Notes: a model not told the origin generated them from the sequence alone. 32,055 nucleotides of DNA from an uncultured Micromonospora sp. (GCA_937951935.1 CALGAM010000030.1:1-32055), one strand, 5' to 3'; shown: positions 15,419 to 24,053, counted from the first letter of the stretch. Made by a program: numbers and translations.

Positions 15419-17086
15419 ATGTCCGACTCATCCGTTCCGCAGGCAGCCCGTTCCGCGCCGTCCGCCAACCGGCCGGCCGGTGCCCCGTCCGCCACCCCGC
15501 CGGCCGGCTCCTCGGCCCGGTCGGGCCACGGCGGTGCAGGCGCGGCGGCCGCGGGCCGGGACGCCGTGACCCCGGGCCGGGGGTCCGCGACCGCGGGCCG
15601 TGACACCGGAACCGCCGGCCGGAAATCCGTGACCTCGGGCCGGGGTTCCGCCGCGAGCCGGTTGAGCGCCGCCCAGCGCAACGCCGTCGCGGAGCTGCTG
15701 CGGGTCTCGCCGGTCGCCGACGAACTCGGTCGGCGGTTCGCCCGTGCCGGTCACGAGCTGCACCTGGTCGGTGGTTCGGTGCGGGACGCGCTGCTCGGCC
15801 GGCTCGGCGAGGATCTCGACTTCGCCACCGACGCGCACCCCGACGAGACGTTGCGGCTGCTCTCGGGCTGGGCGGAGGCGACCTGGGAGACCGGGCGCGA
15901 GTTCGGCACCATCGGGGCCCAGCGCGGCGGACTCCGGTTGGAGATCACCACCTTCCGCGCCGAGTCGTACGACCGCGTCAGCCGCAACCCTGTCGTCGAG
16001 TACGGCACCAGCCTCGTCGAGGACCTGCGGCGGCGTGACTTCACGATCAACGCGATGGCGGTCAGCCTTCCCGGGCACGAGTTCACCGACCCGTACGGCG
16101 GGCTCGACGATCTCGCCGAGCGGGTGATCCGGACACCCGGCTCCCCGGAGGAGTCGTTCGGCGACGACCCGCTGCGGATGCTCCGGGCCGCCCGGTTCGC
16201 GGCGCAGCTGCGGTTCGCCGTACACCCGGCGGTGAAGGACGCCATGCGGGCGATGGCGGCGGACCTGGACCGGATCACCGCCGAGCGGATCCGTGACGAG
16301 TTCACCAAGCTGCTGTGCGGCGCCGACCCGGTGACCGGGCTCCGCCTGCTGGTCGACACCGGGCTGGCCGACCGGTTCCTGCCGGAGCTGTCCGGTCTGC
16401 GGCTGGAGATCGACGAGCACGCCCAGCACAAGGACGTCTACGAGCACACCCTGACCGTGGTGAACAACGCGATCCGGCTGGAGGGGGACTCCGGCTGCGA
16501 CTTCGTGCTCCGGATGGCGGCGCTGATGCACGACGTCGGCAAGCCGGCGACCAAGGCCGTCGGGCCGGACGGGCGGGTCAGCTTCCACCACCACGAGGTG
16601 GTGGGCGCCCGGATGACCAGGCAGCGGATGAAGGCGCTGCGCTACCCCAAGGACGTCATCAGCCAGGTGTCCACGCTGGTCGGGCTGCACCTGCGCTTCT
16701 ACGGGTACGGTCGCGGCGAGTGGACCGACTCCGCGGTACGCCGCTACGTCACCGACGCGGGGGACCTGCTGCCCCGGCTGCACAAGCTCACCCGCTCCGA
16801 CTGCACCACCCGCAACCGCCGGAAGGCGGCGCAGCTCGCCGCCGACTACGACGCGCTGGAGGCGCGGATCGCCCGGTTGCGGGCGGAGGAGGACCTGGCC
16901 CGGGTTCGCCCCGACCTCGACGGCAACGCGATCATGGAGTTGCTCGGCATACCGCCGGGTCCGATCGTCGGCCGTGCCTGGCGGCACCTGAAGGAGCTGC
17001 GGCTGGAGCGGGGGCCGCTGGGCCGTGAACAGGCCGAGGCCGAGCTGCTGCGCTGGGCCCGCGAGCAGGGCGTCATCAAGGAGTGA
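15419..17086 (+). CDS. pcnA: CCA-adding enzyme / PcnA-type tRNA nucleotidyltransferase with HD domain
   Basis: A 555-residue class II nucleotidyltransferase. The catalytic head shows LHLVGGSVRDALLGRLGEDLDFATDA (about 115-138), with D132 and D134 as metal ligands, then TTFRAESYD and the RRDFTINAMA segment that sets nucleotide choice (about 205). A C-terminal HD phosphohydrolase domain has LMHDVGKPATK (H371, D372) and a HHHEVVGA stretch. It repairs or adds the 3'-CCA of tRNAs; the HD domain is typical of the actinobacterial form. The first 80 residues are a low-complexity extension containing five heptad repeats, absent from the minimal family. It is transcribed divergently from murJ; the NUDIX and DUF6049 genes found between them in some relatives are missing here. 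Confidence 0.95.
   Translation: MSDSSVPQAARSAPSANRPAGAPSATPPAGSSARSGHGGAGAAAAGRDAVTPGRGSATAGRDTGTAGRKSVTSGRGSAASRLSAAQRNAVAELLRVSPVADELGRRFARAGHELHLVGGSVRDALLGRLGEDLDFATDAHPDETLRLLSGWAEATWETGREFGTIGAQRGGLRLEITTFRAESYDRVSRNPVVEYGTSLVEDLRRRDFTINAMAVSLPGHEFTDPYGGLDDLAERVIRTPGSPEESFGDDPLRMLRAARFAAQLRFAVHPAVKDAMRAMAADLDRITAERIRDEFTKLLCGADPVTGLRLLVDTGLADRFLPELSGLRLEIDEHAQHKDVYEHTLTVVNNAIRLEGDSGCDFVLRMAALMHDVGKPATKAVGPDGRVSFHHHEVVGARMTRQRMKALRYPKDVISQVSTLVGLHLRFYGYGRGEWTDSAVRRYVTDAGDLLPRLHKLTRSDCTTRNRRKAAQLAADYDALEARIARLRAEEDLARVRPDLDGNAIMELLGIPPGPIVGRAWRHLKELRLERGPLGREQAEAELLRWAREQGVIKE
15554..15658 (+). repeat. Five 21-bp repeats coding for GR-x5 heptads in PcnA
   Basis: Residues 46-80 of PcnA are five consecutive 7-residue units, each starting Gly-Arg (first two: GRDAVTP and GRGSATA; last: GRGSAAS). 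The DNA units are diverged but keep the GGCCGG-type core. No stop or frameshift occurs in the array. Confidence 0.85.
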
Positions 17087-17192
17087 CGACCGCGCCGCGT
17101 CGGGGGTGACCGGCGCCGGCCGGCGTGGCCGGGATCCCGGCGGGCCGTGCCGGCCGGCGGTGGCTTCGCCGCGGGCGGCGTGACGACCTCCC

Positions 17193-17237
17193 GGCACCGG
17201 GACACACGGCACCGGGACACACGGCACCGGGACACAC
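17193..17237. repeat. Three tandem 15-bp repeats
   Basis: GGCACCGGGACACAC is repeated exactly three times head to tail in the gap between the convergent pcnA and flotillin genes. A fourth partial GGC follows and the terminator-like hairpin starts 5 nt later. Copy number is likely to vary between strains. Confidence 0.9.
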
Positions 17238-17241
17238 GGCG

Positions 17242-17273
17242 ACGGCCCGGCACCGGGGTCGGTGCCGGGCCGT
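17242..17273. terminator. Hairpin between pcnA and the flotillin gene
   Basis: A 13-bp perfect stem (ACGGCCCGGCACC at 17242-17254, complement at 17261-17273) with a 6-nt loop lies between two convergent genes. There is no T-tract; probably a two-way terminator. Confidence 0.7.
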
Positions 17274-17330
17274 GTGGCGGTGTCCGGGGCGCGTCGTCCT
17301 CCCGGGCGGCTCCGGCCGCCCGTCCTCCGG

Positions 17331-18806
17331 TCAGTCCTGCCTGTCGCCCGCCGGCGTAGCGGCGGCCGGCGTGGCCTCGACGACCTGGTTCCCGCCCTGG
17401 TTCTTGCCGGCGCCGAGGGCGCCGAGCCGGGCCAGCAGCGCGGTCAGGTCGACACCGGTCAGGTCGCTGCCGAGCTGCAGCCCCTGGGCCACGTTGGCCG
17501 CGACCGACTTGGTCAATGAGCTGGCGCCGTCGGTGGAGATCACGGTGAGCTTGTCGATCGCGCTCACCGGGGCGCTCGCCGCCTCCACCACCTTCGGCAG
17601 CACCTTGAGCAGCAGGTCGAGCACGGCCGCCTCGCCGTACGCGGCGAACGCCTCGGCCTTGCGGGCCATCGCCTCGGCCTCGGCCTCGCCCCTGGCCCGG
17701 ATCGCCGCGGCCTCGGCCTGACCCTCCCGCTCGATCGCCTCGGCGAGCGCGGCCCGGCGGGCCCGCTCACCCTCACCGATCAGCCGGGCGTGCTCGGCGG
17801 CGGCCTGGGCGGCGGCGATGGCGGCCTGCCGCTCGGCGTCGGCGCGGAGCACCGCCGCGTTGCGGGCCGCCTCGGCCTCCTGCTCCACCTTGTACCGGGC
17901 CGCGTCGGCCGGCTTGCGGACCTCGGTGTCGAGCTGCCGCTGCTTGAGTTCGGCGTTGCGCTCGGCGACCTTCTGCTGCTCGGCGAGGATCGCCTGGTCC
18001 CGTTCGGCCTGGGCCAGCGGGCCGGCCGCGGCCGACCTCGCCTTCGCCGCGTCGATCTCCGCCTGGATCATGGCCTGCTTGAGCGCGAGGTTCCGGTTCG
18101 CCTCCGCGATCGCCTCCTCGGCCAGCAGCCGCTCCTGCTCGGCCGCCTGGCGGGCGCGTGCCTCGGCGATCGCCGCGTCCTTGAGCACCCGGGCCGCCTC
18201 CGGCCGACCGAGGTCCTGCAGGTACGACCCCTCGGCGACGATGTCCTGGAGCTGGAAGGTGTCGAGCACCAGACCCTGGTTGGTCATCGAGTGCTCGGCC
18301 TCCTCGGCGACCGCGCTGGCGAAGGCCGCGCGGTCCCGGATGATCTCCTCGATGGTGAGCCGGCCGACGATCGACCGCAGCGCGCCGGCGAGCACCTCCC
18401 GGGTGAAGTCCTCGATCTCGTCCTGCTGGTCCAGGAACCGCTGCGCCGCCGCGCGGATCGCGTCCTCGGTCCCGCCGACCTTGACGATCGCGACGCCGTG
18501 CAGGTCGGTCCGGATTCCCTGCTTGCTCACCGCGCCCTTGATGCTGACGTCGATGCGCCGGCTGGAGAGGTCGATGGACTGCAGCTTCTGGACCACCGGC
18601 AGGACGAAGACCGAGGCGCCGAGGACGACCTTCTGCCCGGACATGTCGGTCGTCCGGGTGCCGTCGGCCCTCTGGGTGGTGCGGCCCTTGCGGCCGGTCA
18701 CGATGAACGCCTCGTTGGGCCCGGCGACCCTGATCCGGGAGAGCACGAAGAGGACGAGCAGGAAGGCGAGCAGTACCGCTCCGCCGATCGCGGCGAATAT
18801 CAGCAT
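17331..18806 (-). CDS. Flotillin-like SPFH membrane scaffold protein
   Basis: A 491-residue protein: one N-terminal membrane helix (about 2-24), an SPFH/band-7 domain (about 30-200, with IVTGRKGRTTQ and the IDLSSRRIDVSIKGAVSKQGIRTDLHGVAIVKV strands) and a long Ala/Glu/Arg coiled coil (about 205-400, repeated EAxA and AEAEAMARKAE). The C-terminal portion DLLLKVLPKVVEAASAPVSAIDKLTVIS is typical of flotillins (FloT/YuaG). These proteins form membrane microdomains. The upstream gene encodes an NfeD-like protein, the standard partner. Start ATG 18806 has only a weak GGA ribosome site. The gene ends 58 nt from the terminator-like hairpin shared with pcnA. Confidence 0.92.
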   Translation of the reverse strand: MLIFAAIGGAVLLAFLLVLFVLSRIRVAGPNEAFIVTGRKGRTTQRADGTRTTDMSGQKVVLGASVFVLPVVQKLQSIDLSSRRIDVSIKGAVSKQGIRTDLHGVAIVKVGGTEDAIRAAAQRFLDQQDEIEDFTREVLAGALRSIVGRLTIEEIIRDRAAFASAVAEEAEHSMTNQGLVLDTFQLQDIVAEGSYLQDLGRPEAARVLKDAAIAEARARQAAEQERLLAEEAIAEANRNLALKQAMIQAEIDAAKARSAAAGPLAQAERDQAILAEQQKVAERNAELKQRQLDTEVRKPADAARYKVEQEAEAARNAAVLRADAERQAAIAAAQAAAEHARLIGEGERARRAALAEAIEREGQAEAAAIRARGEAEAEAMARKAEAFAAYGEAAVLDLLLKVLPKVVEAASAPVSAIDKLTVISTDGASSLTKSVAANVAQGLQLGSDLTGVDLTALLARLGALGAGKNQGGNQVVEATPAAATPAGDRQD

Positions 18807-18884
18807 CGCAACGTCCGTTCTGGTGTGGGGTTTCAGCAGTGGGTGGGGGGATGGGGTGGGTGGCGGCCGCCGGGCGGCCCGGGG

Positions 18885-19394
18885 TCAGTAGGTCTCGACG
18901 TGGACGCTGGTCTCGCTCAGCGCCTCGACGACGAAGATCTGGGTGCCGCTGGCGATCGGTCGGTCGGCCCGCGCGTTGAGCTTGACCGGCTGGCCCGCGA
19001 GCTGTACCCGGACCTCGCCGTAGCCGTTACTGGGGATCGGCGTCACCACGACGCCGATCGCGCCGACGAGGTCGCTGCGGGTCGGGGTGGTGTCGGTGGG
19101 CATGTTCCGTACCGCCCTGGAGAACCGCGCGGCCAGCCAGCCGGCCGGCAGCGCGGCCAGGGAGCCCAGGCCACCGGCCGCGGCGATCTGGACGACCGTG
19201 CGCCCGCCGATCAGTTCGTTGGCGATGGCGCCGCCGAAACCGAGGACGCCGGCGAACGCGGCCACCGCCTCCAGCGTGATCGGCCCGTCGACGTCCTGGC
19301 CACCGAGGTCCAGCTCGGTGCCGAACAGCGCCAGCGCGAGGACAGCGACCCCCGCACCGCCGATGATGAGGAATATCCAGGTCGCCGTTGCCAC
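18885..19394 (-). CDS. NfeD-like membrane protein, flotillin partner
   Basis: A 169-residue protein with three predicted membrane helices (WIFLIIGGAGVAVLALALFG, AVAAFAGVLGFGGAIANEL, IAAAGGLGSLAALPAGWLAA) followed by a soluble beta-barrel (about 110-169: DLVGAIGVVVTPIPSNGYGEVRVQL ... IFVVEALSETSVHVE), the arrangement of NfeD/YuaF proteins, with the OB-fold facing the cytoplasm. GTG 19394 is preferred to the reading from 19427 because TACCGT (19401-19406) lies 6 nt upstream, a leaderless layout. The flotillin gene follows after 78 nt on the same strand; the pair matches yuaF-yuaG of Bacillus. Confidence 0.82.
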   Translation of the reverse strand: MATATWIFLIIGGAGVAVLALALFGTELDLGGQDVDGPITLEAVAAFAGVLGFGGAIANELIGGRTVVQIAAAGGLGSLAALPAGWLAARFSRAVRNMPTDTTPTRSDLVGAIGVVVTPIPSNGYGEVRVQLAGQPVKLNARADRPIASGTQIFVVEALSETSVHVETY

Positions 19395-19466
19395 GCCTGC
19401 ACGGTAGCCGGCACGGGCAACACCCACCCCGGACCCGGCCTGGCCCGCGATCCGGGCTCTCCCGCC

Positions 19467-19937
19467 TCAGGGCCGGGTGGTGTCGCCGCGGCGGTGGTGG
19501 GCGAGGAGCCGGGTCAGCAGCCCGACGAGCCGGTCACGCTCCGGCGCCGAGAGCGGGGCCAGCAACTCCTCCTGGATCCGCGCCAGCCGCTGCGTCAACT
19601 GGTCCAGTCGGTGGCGACCGGCCGGGGTGATGGTGACGATGTTGCGTCGCCGGTCGGTCGGGTCGGGGGTCCGCTCGACGAATCCGTGGCCGGCGAGGTC
19701 GTTGGTCGCCGCCACCACGTCGCTGAAGTGGATGCCGGTCCGGCGGCCCAGGTCGGCCTGGCTGGCCGGGCCGTACTCGTCCAGGGTCGCCAGCAGCCGG
19801 TAGTGGTATCCCCGCGCGCCGATCTCGGCCAACCCGTCGGTGACGAGCCGGTGGGCGTACCGGGCCGTCTGGGTGAGCAGCCAGCTCGGCAGCCCGGCCA
19901 GCCGGGTGGGGGTGCCGTCGTCGGCCGGGGTGTCCAT
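19467..19937 (-). CDS. MarR-family transcriptional regulator
   Basis: A 156-residue winged-helix regulator. The N-terminal helix bundle (LLTQTARYAHRLVTDGLAEIGARGYHYRLLATLDEYG) leads to recognition helix ASQADLGRRTGIHFSDVVAATNDLAGHGFVERTPDPTDRRRNIVTITPAG, whose DPTDRRRN wing is a MarR hallmark. ATG 19937 sits 6 nt after TAGGCT (19944-19949, minus strand), so it is probably leaderless, with TTGGTG (19966-19971) as -35 at 16-bp spacing. Two palindromes in the 135-bp gap overlap this promoter and that of the divergent epoxide hydrolase, so it likely represses both and responds to a small hydrophobic ligand. Confidence 0.93.
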   Translation of the reverse strand: MDTPADDGTPTRLAGLPSWLLTQTARYAHRLVTDGLAEIGARGYHYRLLATLDEYGPASQADLGRRTGIHFSDVVAATNDLAGHGFVERTPDPTDRRRNIVTITPAGRHRLDQLTQRLARIQEELLAPLSAPERDRLVGLLTRLLAHHRRGDTTRP

Positions 19938-19957
19938 GTGGCCAGCCTAACAAGTTC

Positions 19958-19972
19958 GTTGGTCGCACCAAT
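19958..19972. promoter_or_regulatory. Probable MarR operator O1
   Basis: GTTGGT-CGC-ACCAAT is an inverted repeat (TTGGT/ACCAA exact) that covers the -35 box and spacer of the marR promoter. It has the same 6-3-6 layout as O2. Confidence 0.6.
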
Positions 19973-19998
19973 GGTTCGGACGACTCCGACGGCGCTAT

Positions 19999-20020
19999 CG
20001 TTAGTGCAACTAACGTTAGT
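19999..20020. promoter_or_regulatory. Probable MarR operator O2 (overlapping palindromes)
   Basis: CGTTAGT-GCA-ACTAACG (19999-20015) is a perfect 7-3-7 inverted repeat; its right arm continues into the perfect 12-bp palindrome ACTAACGTTAGT (20009-20020), giving three half-sites. TATCGT (19996-20001), a possible -10 box of the epoxide hydrolase gene, overlaps it. Confidence 0.7.
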
Positions 20021-20072
20021 GCGGCGAACGAATCCGCGTGACGGACCGCACCCGAGGCCGGGAGACGACGAC

Positions 20073-21164
20073 ATGATCAGGCCGTTTCGGATCGACATCC
20101 CCCAGGAGCAGCTCGACGACCTCGCCGACCGGTTGGCCCGCACCCGGTGGCCCGACGAGCTGCCGGACGCCGGCCGGGACTACGGCATCCCGCTGGCCCG
20201 GGTACGCCAGCTCGCCGAGTACTGGCGCACGACGTACGACTGGCGGGCCCGGGAGGCGGAGCTGAACGCGTACCCGCAGTTCGTGACGGAGATCGACGGC
20301 CAGAACGTGCACTTCCTGCACGTCCGCTCGACCAACCCGGACGCCCTCCCGCTGCTTCTCACCCACGGCTGGCCCGGTTCGGTCGTCGAGTTTCTCGACG
20401 TGCTCACACCGTTGGCGGAGGACTTCCACCTGGTCGTGCCGTCGATCCCGGGCTACGGCTTCTCGGGGCCGACCCGGCAACGCGGCTGGGACGTGCACCG
20501 CGTCGCCCGGGCCTGGGCGGAGCTGATGCGGCGGCTCGGCTACCGGCGGTACGGCGCCCAGGGCGGCGACTGGGGTTCGGCGATCTCCCGGGCGCTCGGG
20601 CAGGTGGCCCCGGAGCAGGTGGTCGGGGTTCACCTCACCTACCTGCCGACCCCGCCCCCGCCCGGCTGGGCCGGCGAGGCAGAGCTGTCCGACGAGGACC
20701 GCGACCGGCTGGCCGGGATCCGGCGCTACCTCGCCCAGCGCCCCGGCTACATGGTGTTGCAGTCCACCCGGCCGCAGACCCCGGCGTACGCCCTGACCGA
20801 CTCGCCGGTCGGCCAGCTCGCCTGGATCGCCGAGAAGTTCGACGAGTGGACCGACCCGTCCTCGACGATCTCCGACGACCGGCTGCTCACCAACGTGATG
20901 CTCTACTGGCTGACCGGCACGGCCGGCTCATCGGCCCGGCTGCACCGGGAGAGCGGCCGGGGCGGACCGCTGCCCTGCCCGGTGCCGATCGGTGTGGCGG
21001 TCTTCCCCCACGACATCACCCGGGCCGTCCGACCGATCGCGGAACGGACCTACCCGACGATCCGGCGGTGGACGGAGTTCGACCGGGGCGGCCACTTCGC
21101 CAGCCTGGAACTGCCGGACGAGTTCGTCGACGAGGTACGGGCGTTCTTCTGGGCGCTGCGGTGA
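20073..21164 (+). CDS. Epoxide hydrolase (EHN-type alpha/beta hydrolase)
   Basis: A 363-residue enzyme. The N-terminal EHN domain (residues 1-105, starting IRPFRIDIPQEQLDDLADRLARTRWPDE) is diagnostic of the microsomal/juvenile-hormone epoxide hydrolase type. The alpha/beta core has the oxyanion motif HGWPGS (98-103), nucleophile D166 in GGDWGS, a lid helix region and the catalytic His in GGHFASLE near the C-terminus. It opens epoxides to diols through a covalent ester. ATG 20073 has GGGAG at 20060-20064. The divergent MarR gene and shared operators suggest induction by a substrate or toxic lipid. No signal peptide is seen. Confidence 0.93.
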   Translation: MIRPFRIDIPQEQLDDLADRLARTRWPDELPDAGRDYGIPLARVRQLAEYWRTTYDWRAREAELNAYPQFVTEIDGQNVHFLHVRSTNPDALPLLLTHGWPGSVVEFLDVLTPLAEDFHLVVPSIPGYGFSGPTRQRGWDVHRVARAWAELMRRLGYRRYGAQGGDWGSAISRALGQVAPEQVVGVHLTYLPTPPPPGWAGEAELSDEDRDRLAGIRRYLAQRPGYMVLQSTRPQTPAYALTDSPVGQLAWIAEKFDEWTDPSSTISDDRLLTNVMLYWLTGTAGSSARLHRESGRGGPLPCPVPIGVAVFPHDITRAVRPIAERTYPTIRRWTEFDRGGHFASLELPDEFVDEVRAFFWALR

Positions 21165-21174
21165 GCCCGGAGGG

Positions 21175-21215
21175 CGGCGGCCGGGACCCGGCCGTGGCGC
21201 GGGTCCCGGCCGCCG
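21175..21215. terminator. Hairpin between epoxide hydrolase and MMPL genes
   Basis: A 16-bp perfect stem (21175-21190 with 21200-21215, arms CGGCGGCCGGGACCCG and complement) and a 9-nt loop lie in the 59-nt gap between two convergent genes. No T-tract; likely two-way terminator. Confidence 0.75.
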
Positions 21216-21223
21216 GGCGGGGG

Positions 21224-23413
21224 TCAGACCCCGACGAGCTCCCGCTGTGGCGGCGCCTCCGCCAGGTGGTGGCGCAGCCGCTCCCCCTCGACGTCGACGT
21301 GGGGCAGGACCGCCGCCAGCCAGCGCGGCAGCCACCAGGCGGCCCGCCCGAGCAGCGACATCACCGCCGGCACGAGGGTCATCCGGACCACGAAGGCGTC
21401 GATCGCCACCCCGAGGGCGAGGGCGAAGCCCATCGACTTGATGATCGGGTCGTCCATCAGGACGAAGCCGCCGAAGACCGAGGTCATGATCAGGGCCGCC
21501 GCCGTCACCACCCGGGCACCGTGGCCCATGCCGTTGACGGTGGCCTGGACCGGGGTGTCGCCGTGCACGAAGTCCTCCCGCATCCGGGAGACCAGGAACA
21601 CCTCGTAGTCCATCGCCAGCCCGAACAGGATGCCGATGAGCAGGATCGGCAGGAAGCTCACCAGCGGGCCGGGCGTGTCCATCCTGACCAGGTCGGCCAG
21701 GTGGCCCTTCTGGAAGATCAGTACGGTGATCCCGAAGGTGGCGCCGACGGTCAGCAGGAAGCCGAGCGCCGCCTTCAGCGGCACCAGCAGGGACCGGAAG
21801 ACCAGCATCAGCAACAGCACCGACAGCCCGACGACGAGCAGCAGGTACCACGGCATCGCGGCGGAGAGCTTCTCCGAGACGTCGATCCCGACCGCGGTCC
21901 GCCCGGTGAGCGCCACCTCGACCCCGTCCGTGCCGTCGATCGCCGCGACCCGGTCCCGGATGTCGTGCACCAGCCTCTCGGTGGCCGGATCGGTCGGCCC
22001 GGTGGTGGGGATGACCGCCAGCAGCGCGGTCCGCTGGTCCCGGCTGAGGTTCGGCGGGGTGACCGCGAGCAGGTTCGGCGTGCCCTGCACCGCCGCCGTC
22101 ACCTGCTGGGCGGCGGCGCCGGTGCGCTCCGCCGAGTCGGCGGAGACGACCAGTACCAGGCGGTTGTTGAAGCCGGGTCCGAAACCCTCGGTGATCAGGT
22201 CGGCGGCCTCACGCTGCGGCGTGCCCTTCGGCTCGCTGCCCTGGTCCGGAAGCGCGACCCGCATGTCGGCCGCGGGGAGGGCGAGCGCGCCGAGCCCGAG
22301 CACGGTGACCAGGATCACCGGTACGCGCAGCCGGATCACCAGCCGCGCCCACCGGAACCCGAGAGCCTCCCGGCGCCCGGCGGTGTCGCCGCCGTCGGCG
22401 CGGCGGAGCCGGCGCGGCAGGACCCACCGGCCGGCGAAGCCGAGCAGCGCCGGAAGCAGGGTCAGCGCGACGAGGACGGCGACCGCGACGGTCCCGGCGG
22501 CGGCCAGCCCCATGACGGTCAGGAACGGGATGTTGACGACGGCGAGCCCGGCCAGTGCGATCACCACGGTGATCCCGGCGAAGAAGACGGCGGAGCCGGC
22601 GGTGCCGATGGCCCGCCCGGCCGCCTCCTCCGGCTCCAGGCCGTCCAGCAGGTTCTGCCGGTAGCGGGAGGTGATGAACAGGGAGTAGTCGATGCCGACG
22701 GCGAGGCCGAGCATCAGCGCGAGCACCGGCGCCACGCTGGTCAGCTCGACCACGCTGCTCAGCGCGTAGAGCCCGGCCATGCCGGCGCCGACCCCGAGCA
22801 GTGCGTTGAGCATGGTCATCCCGGCCGCGACCAGCGAGCCGAGGGTCACCACGAGCACCACCAGGGCGATGAGCACGCCGATGCCCTCGGTGCTGCCGAC
22901 CTCGGGGACGCTGGACATCACCTCCCCGCCGTGTTCGACCCGCAGACCCGCCGCCCGCGCGGCCGCGCCGCTGCCGACGTACGCGTCGCGCTGCGCGTCG
23001 GTGACACTGTCGGCCTGCTCGGCGAACTGGACCTGGATGAGCGCGTACCGGCCGTCCGGCGAGATCGCTCCGGCGGTGTACGGGTCGACCGCGCCCAGCA
23101 CGCCGGGCAGCGCCGACGCCTCCCGGACCAGGTCGGCCACCACCGCCTGCCGCTGCGGGGTGGTGAGCTGCTCGCCCTCGGGGGCGGCGACCACGATCGT
23201 GCCGGTCGCGCCGCTCGCCTCGGGGAACTCCCGCTTCAGCGTGTCGATCGCGCGTTGTGACTCGGTGCCCGGGATGGAGAAGTTCGTCGCGGTCGGGCCC
23301 ATGAAGGCGTACGCGGCGCCGCCGAGCGCGGCCAGCGCGACGAGCCAGAGGACCACGACGAGCCGGCGGCGCCGGAACGAGGCCCGGCCGAGCCGGTGGA
23401 GGAGTGTCGCCAT
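21224..23413 (-). CDS. MMPL/RND-family transporter
   Basis: A 729-residue RND permease of the actinobacterial MmpL type: one N-terminal helix (about 18-38), a periplasmic loop (40-175), five helices (about 176-325), a basic cytoplasmic linker, a second helix and loop, then five more helices (about 521-695). Proton-relay Asp-Tyr pairs are visible in both halves: VGIDYSLF (D242-Y243) and LAMDYEVFLVSRMRE (D602-Y603). Such proteins export lipids or hydrophobic drugs by proton motive force. ATG 23413 has AAGGAAG upstream. The tetR gene ends 76 nt upstream on the same strand, so the two are co-transcribed and the pump is likely repressed by it. Substrate unknown. Confidence 0.93.
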   Translation of the reverse strand: MATLLHRLGRASFRRRRLVVVLWLVALAALGGAAYAFMGPTATNFSIPGTESQRAIDTLKREFPEASGATGTIVVAAPEGEQLTTPQRQAVVADLVREASALPGVLGAVDPYTAGAISPDGRYALIQVQFAEQADSVTDAQRDAYVGSGAAARAAGLRVEHGGEVMSSVPEVGSTEGIGVLIALVVLVVTLGSLVAAGMTMLNALLGVGAGMAGLYALSSVVELTSVAPVLALMLGLAVGIDYSLFITSRYRQNLLDGLEPEEAAGRAIGTAGSAVFFAGITVVIALAGLAVVNIPFLTVMGLAAAGTVAVAVLVALTLLPALLGFAGRWVLPRRLRRADGGDTAGRREALGFRWARLVIRLRVPVILVTVLGLGALALPAADMRVALPDQGSEPKGTPQREAADLITEGFGPGFNNRLVLVVSADSAERTGAAAQQVTAAVQGTPNLLAVTPPNLSRDQRTALLAVIPTTGPTDPATERLVHDIRDRVAAIDGTDGVEVALTGRTAVGIDVSEKLSAAMPWYLLLVVGLSVLLLMLVFRSLLVPLKAALGFLLTVGATFGITVLIFQKGHLADLVRMDTPGPLVSFLPILLIGILFGLAMDYEVFLVSRMREDFVHGDTPVQATVNGMGHGARVVTAAALIMTSVFGGFVLMDDPIIKSMGFALALGVAIDAFVVRMTLVPAVMSLLGRAAWWLPRWLAAVLPHVDVEGERLRHHLAEAPPQRELVGV

Positions 23414-23489
23414 GTCGGTCGCTTCCTTGTTGGTGATCGCGGCTTGTCGACGGATTCGAGCGGCGGTCGGGGTGGTGTCGGTGTGTCGG

Positions 23490-24044
23490 TCAGGCGCCGG
23501 GCACGAGCGCGCGCCGGGCGACCCGGACCAACGCCGGGCGTAGCTCGGCGGGGTCGTCGCACTCGATCGCGACCGCGGTGATCCCGGCGAGCAGCACCCG
23601 CGCGGCGATCTGGGCGGCCGGGTCGGCCGACCGGCCGGCGATCGTGGTGACCAGTCGGGTGGTGGCCGGCTGCAGGTCGGCGAAGGCGGGGTGTTCGAGC
23701 AGGTGCGGAAGGTCGGCGTAGATGAGCGCGACCTCCCGCCGGTAGGCCAGCACGAGGTCCACGAAGCCCTCGATGGCGGCCTCCTGGGCGGTGGCGGTGT
23801 CCAGTTCGCTGGTCTTGGCGTCCAGCGCGGCGAGGTCCCGGGCGGCGGGGGCGACCAGTTCGAGGAGGATCGCCTCCTTGCTGTCGAAGTGGTAGAGCAG
23901 GGTCGCCTTCGAGCAGCCGACCTCGACGGCGATGTCGTGCAACGACGTGCCCTTGAAGCCGACCTGGCTGAACAGCCGCGCCGCCACGGACAGGATCTCG
24001 TCGCGGGTCCTGCTCCGCACCATCTCCCCGACCACCTCCGCCAC
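23490..24044 (-). CDS. TetR-family transcriptional regulator
   Basis: A 184-residue regulator with a standard N-terminal helix-turn-helix: RDEILSVAARLFSQVGFKGTSLHDIAVEVGCSKATLLYHFDSKEAILLEL (about 14-63). The C-terminal ligand-binding part is diverged. GTG 24044 is the longest sensible start; an internal ATG at about residue 8 is an alternative with similar support. Two TGACCGnnCGGTCA palindromes sit 10-45 nt upstream, so it almost certainly represses itself and the downstream MMPL gene. The divergent ogt gene begins 143 bp away and may share control, though its start is far from the operators. Confidence 0.93.
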   Translation of the reverse strand: MAEVVGEMVRSRTRDEILSVAARLFSQVGFKGTSLHDIAVEVGCSKATLLYHFDSKEAILLELVAPAARDLAALDAKTSELDTATAQEAAIEGFVDLVLAYRREVALIYADLPHLLEHPAFADLQPATTRLVTTIAGRSADPAAQIAARVLLAGITAVAIECDDPAELRPALVRVARRALVPGA

Positions 24045-24053
24045 CCAGCATGC

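Noticed and set aside
20147..23260. A 1037-codon plus-strand reading across the epoxide hydrolase and MMPL genes
   Set aside because: It spans two genes of opposite orientation and a terminator hairpin, with His/Asp/Gln-rich antisense composition.
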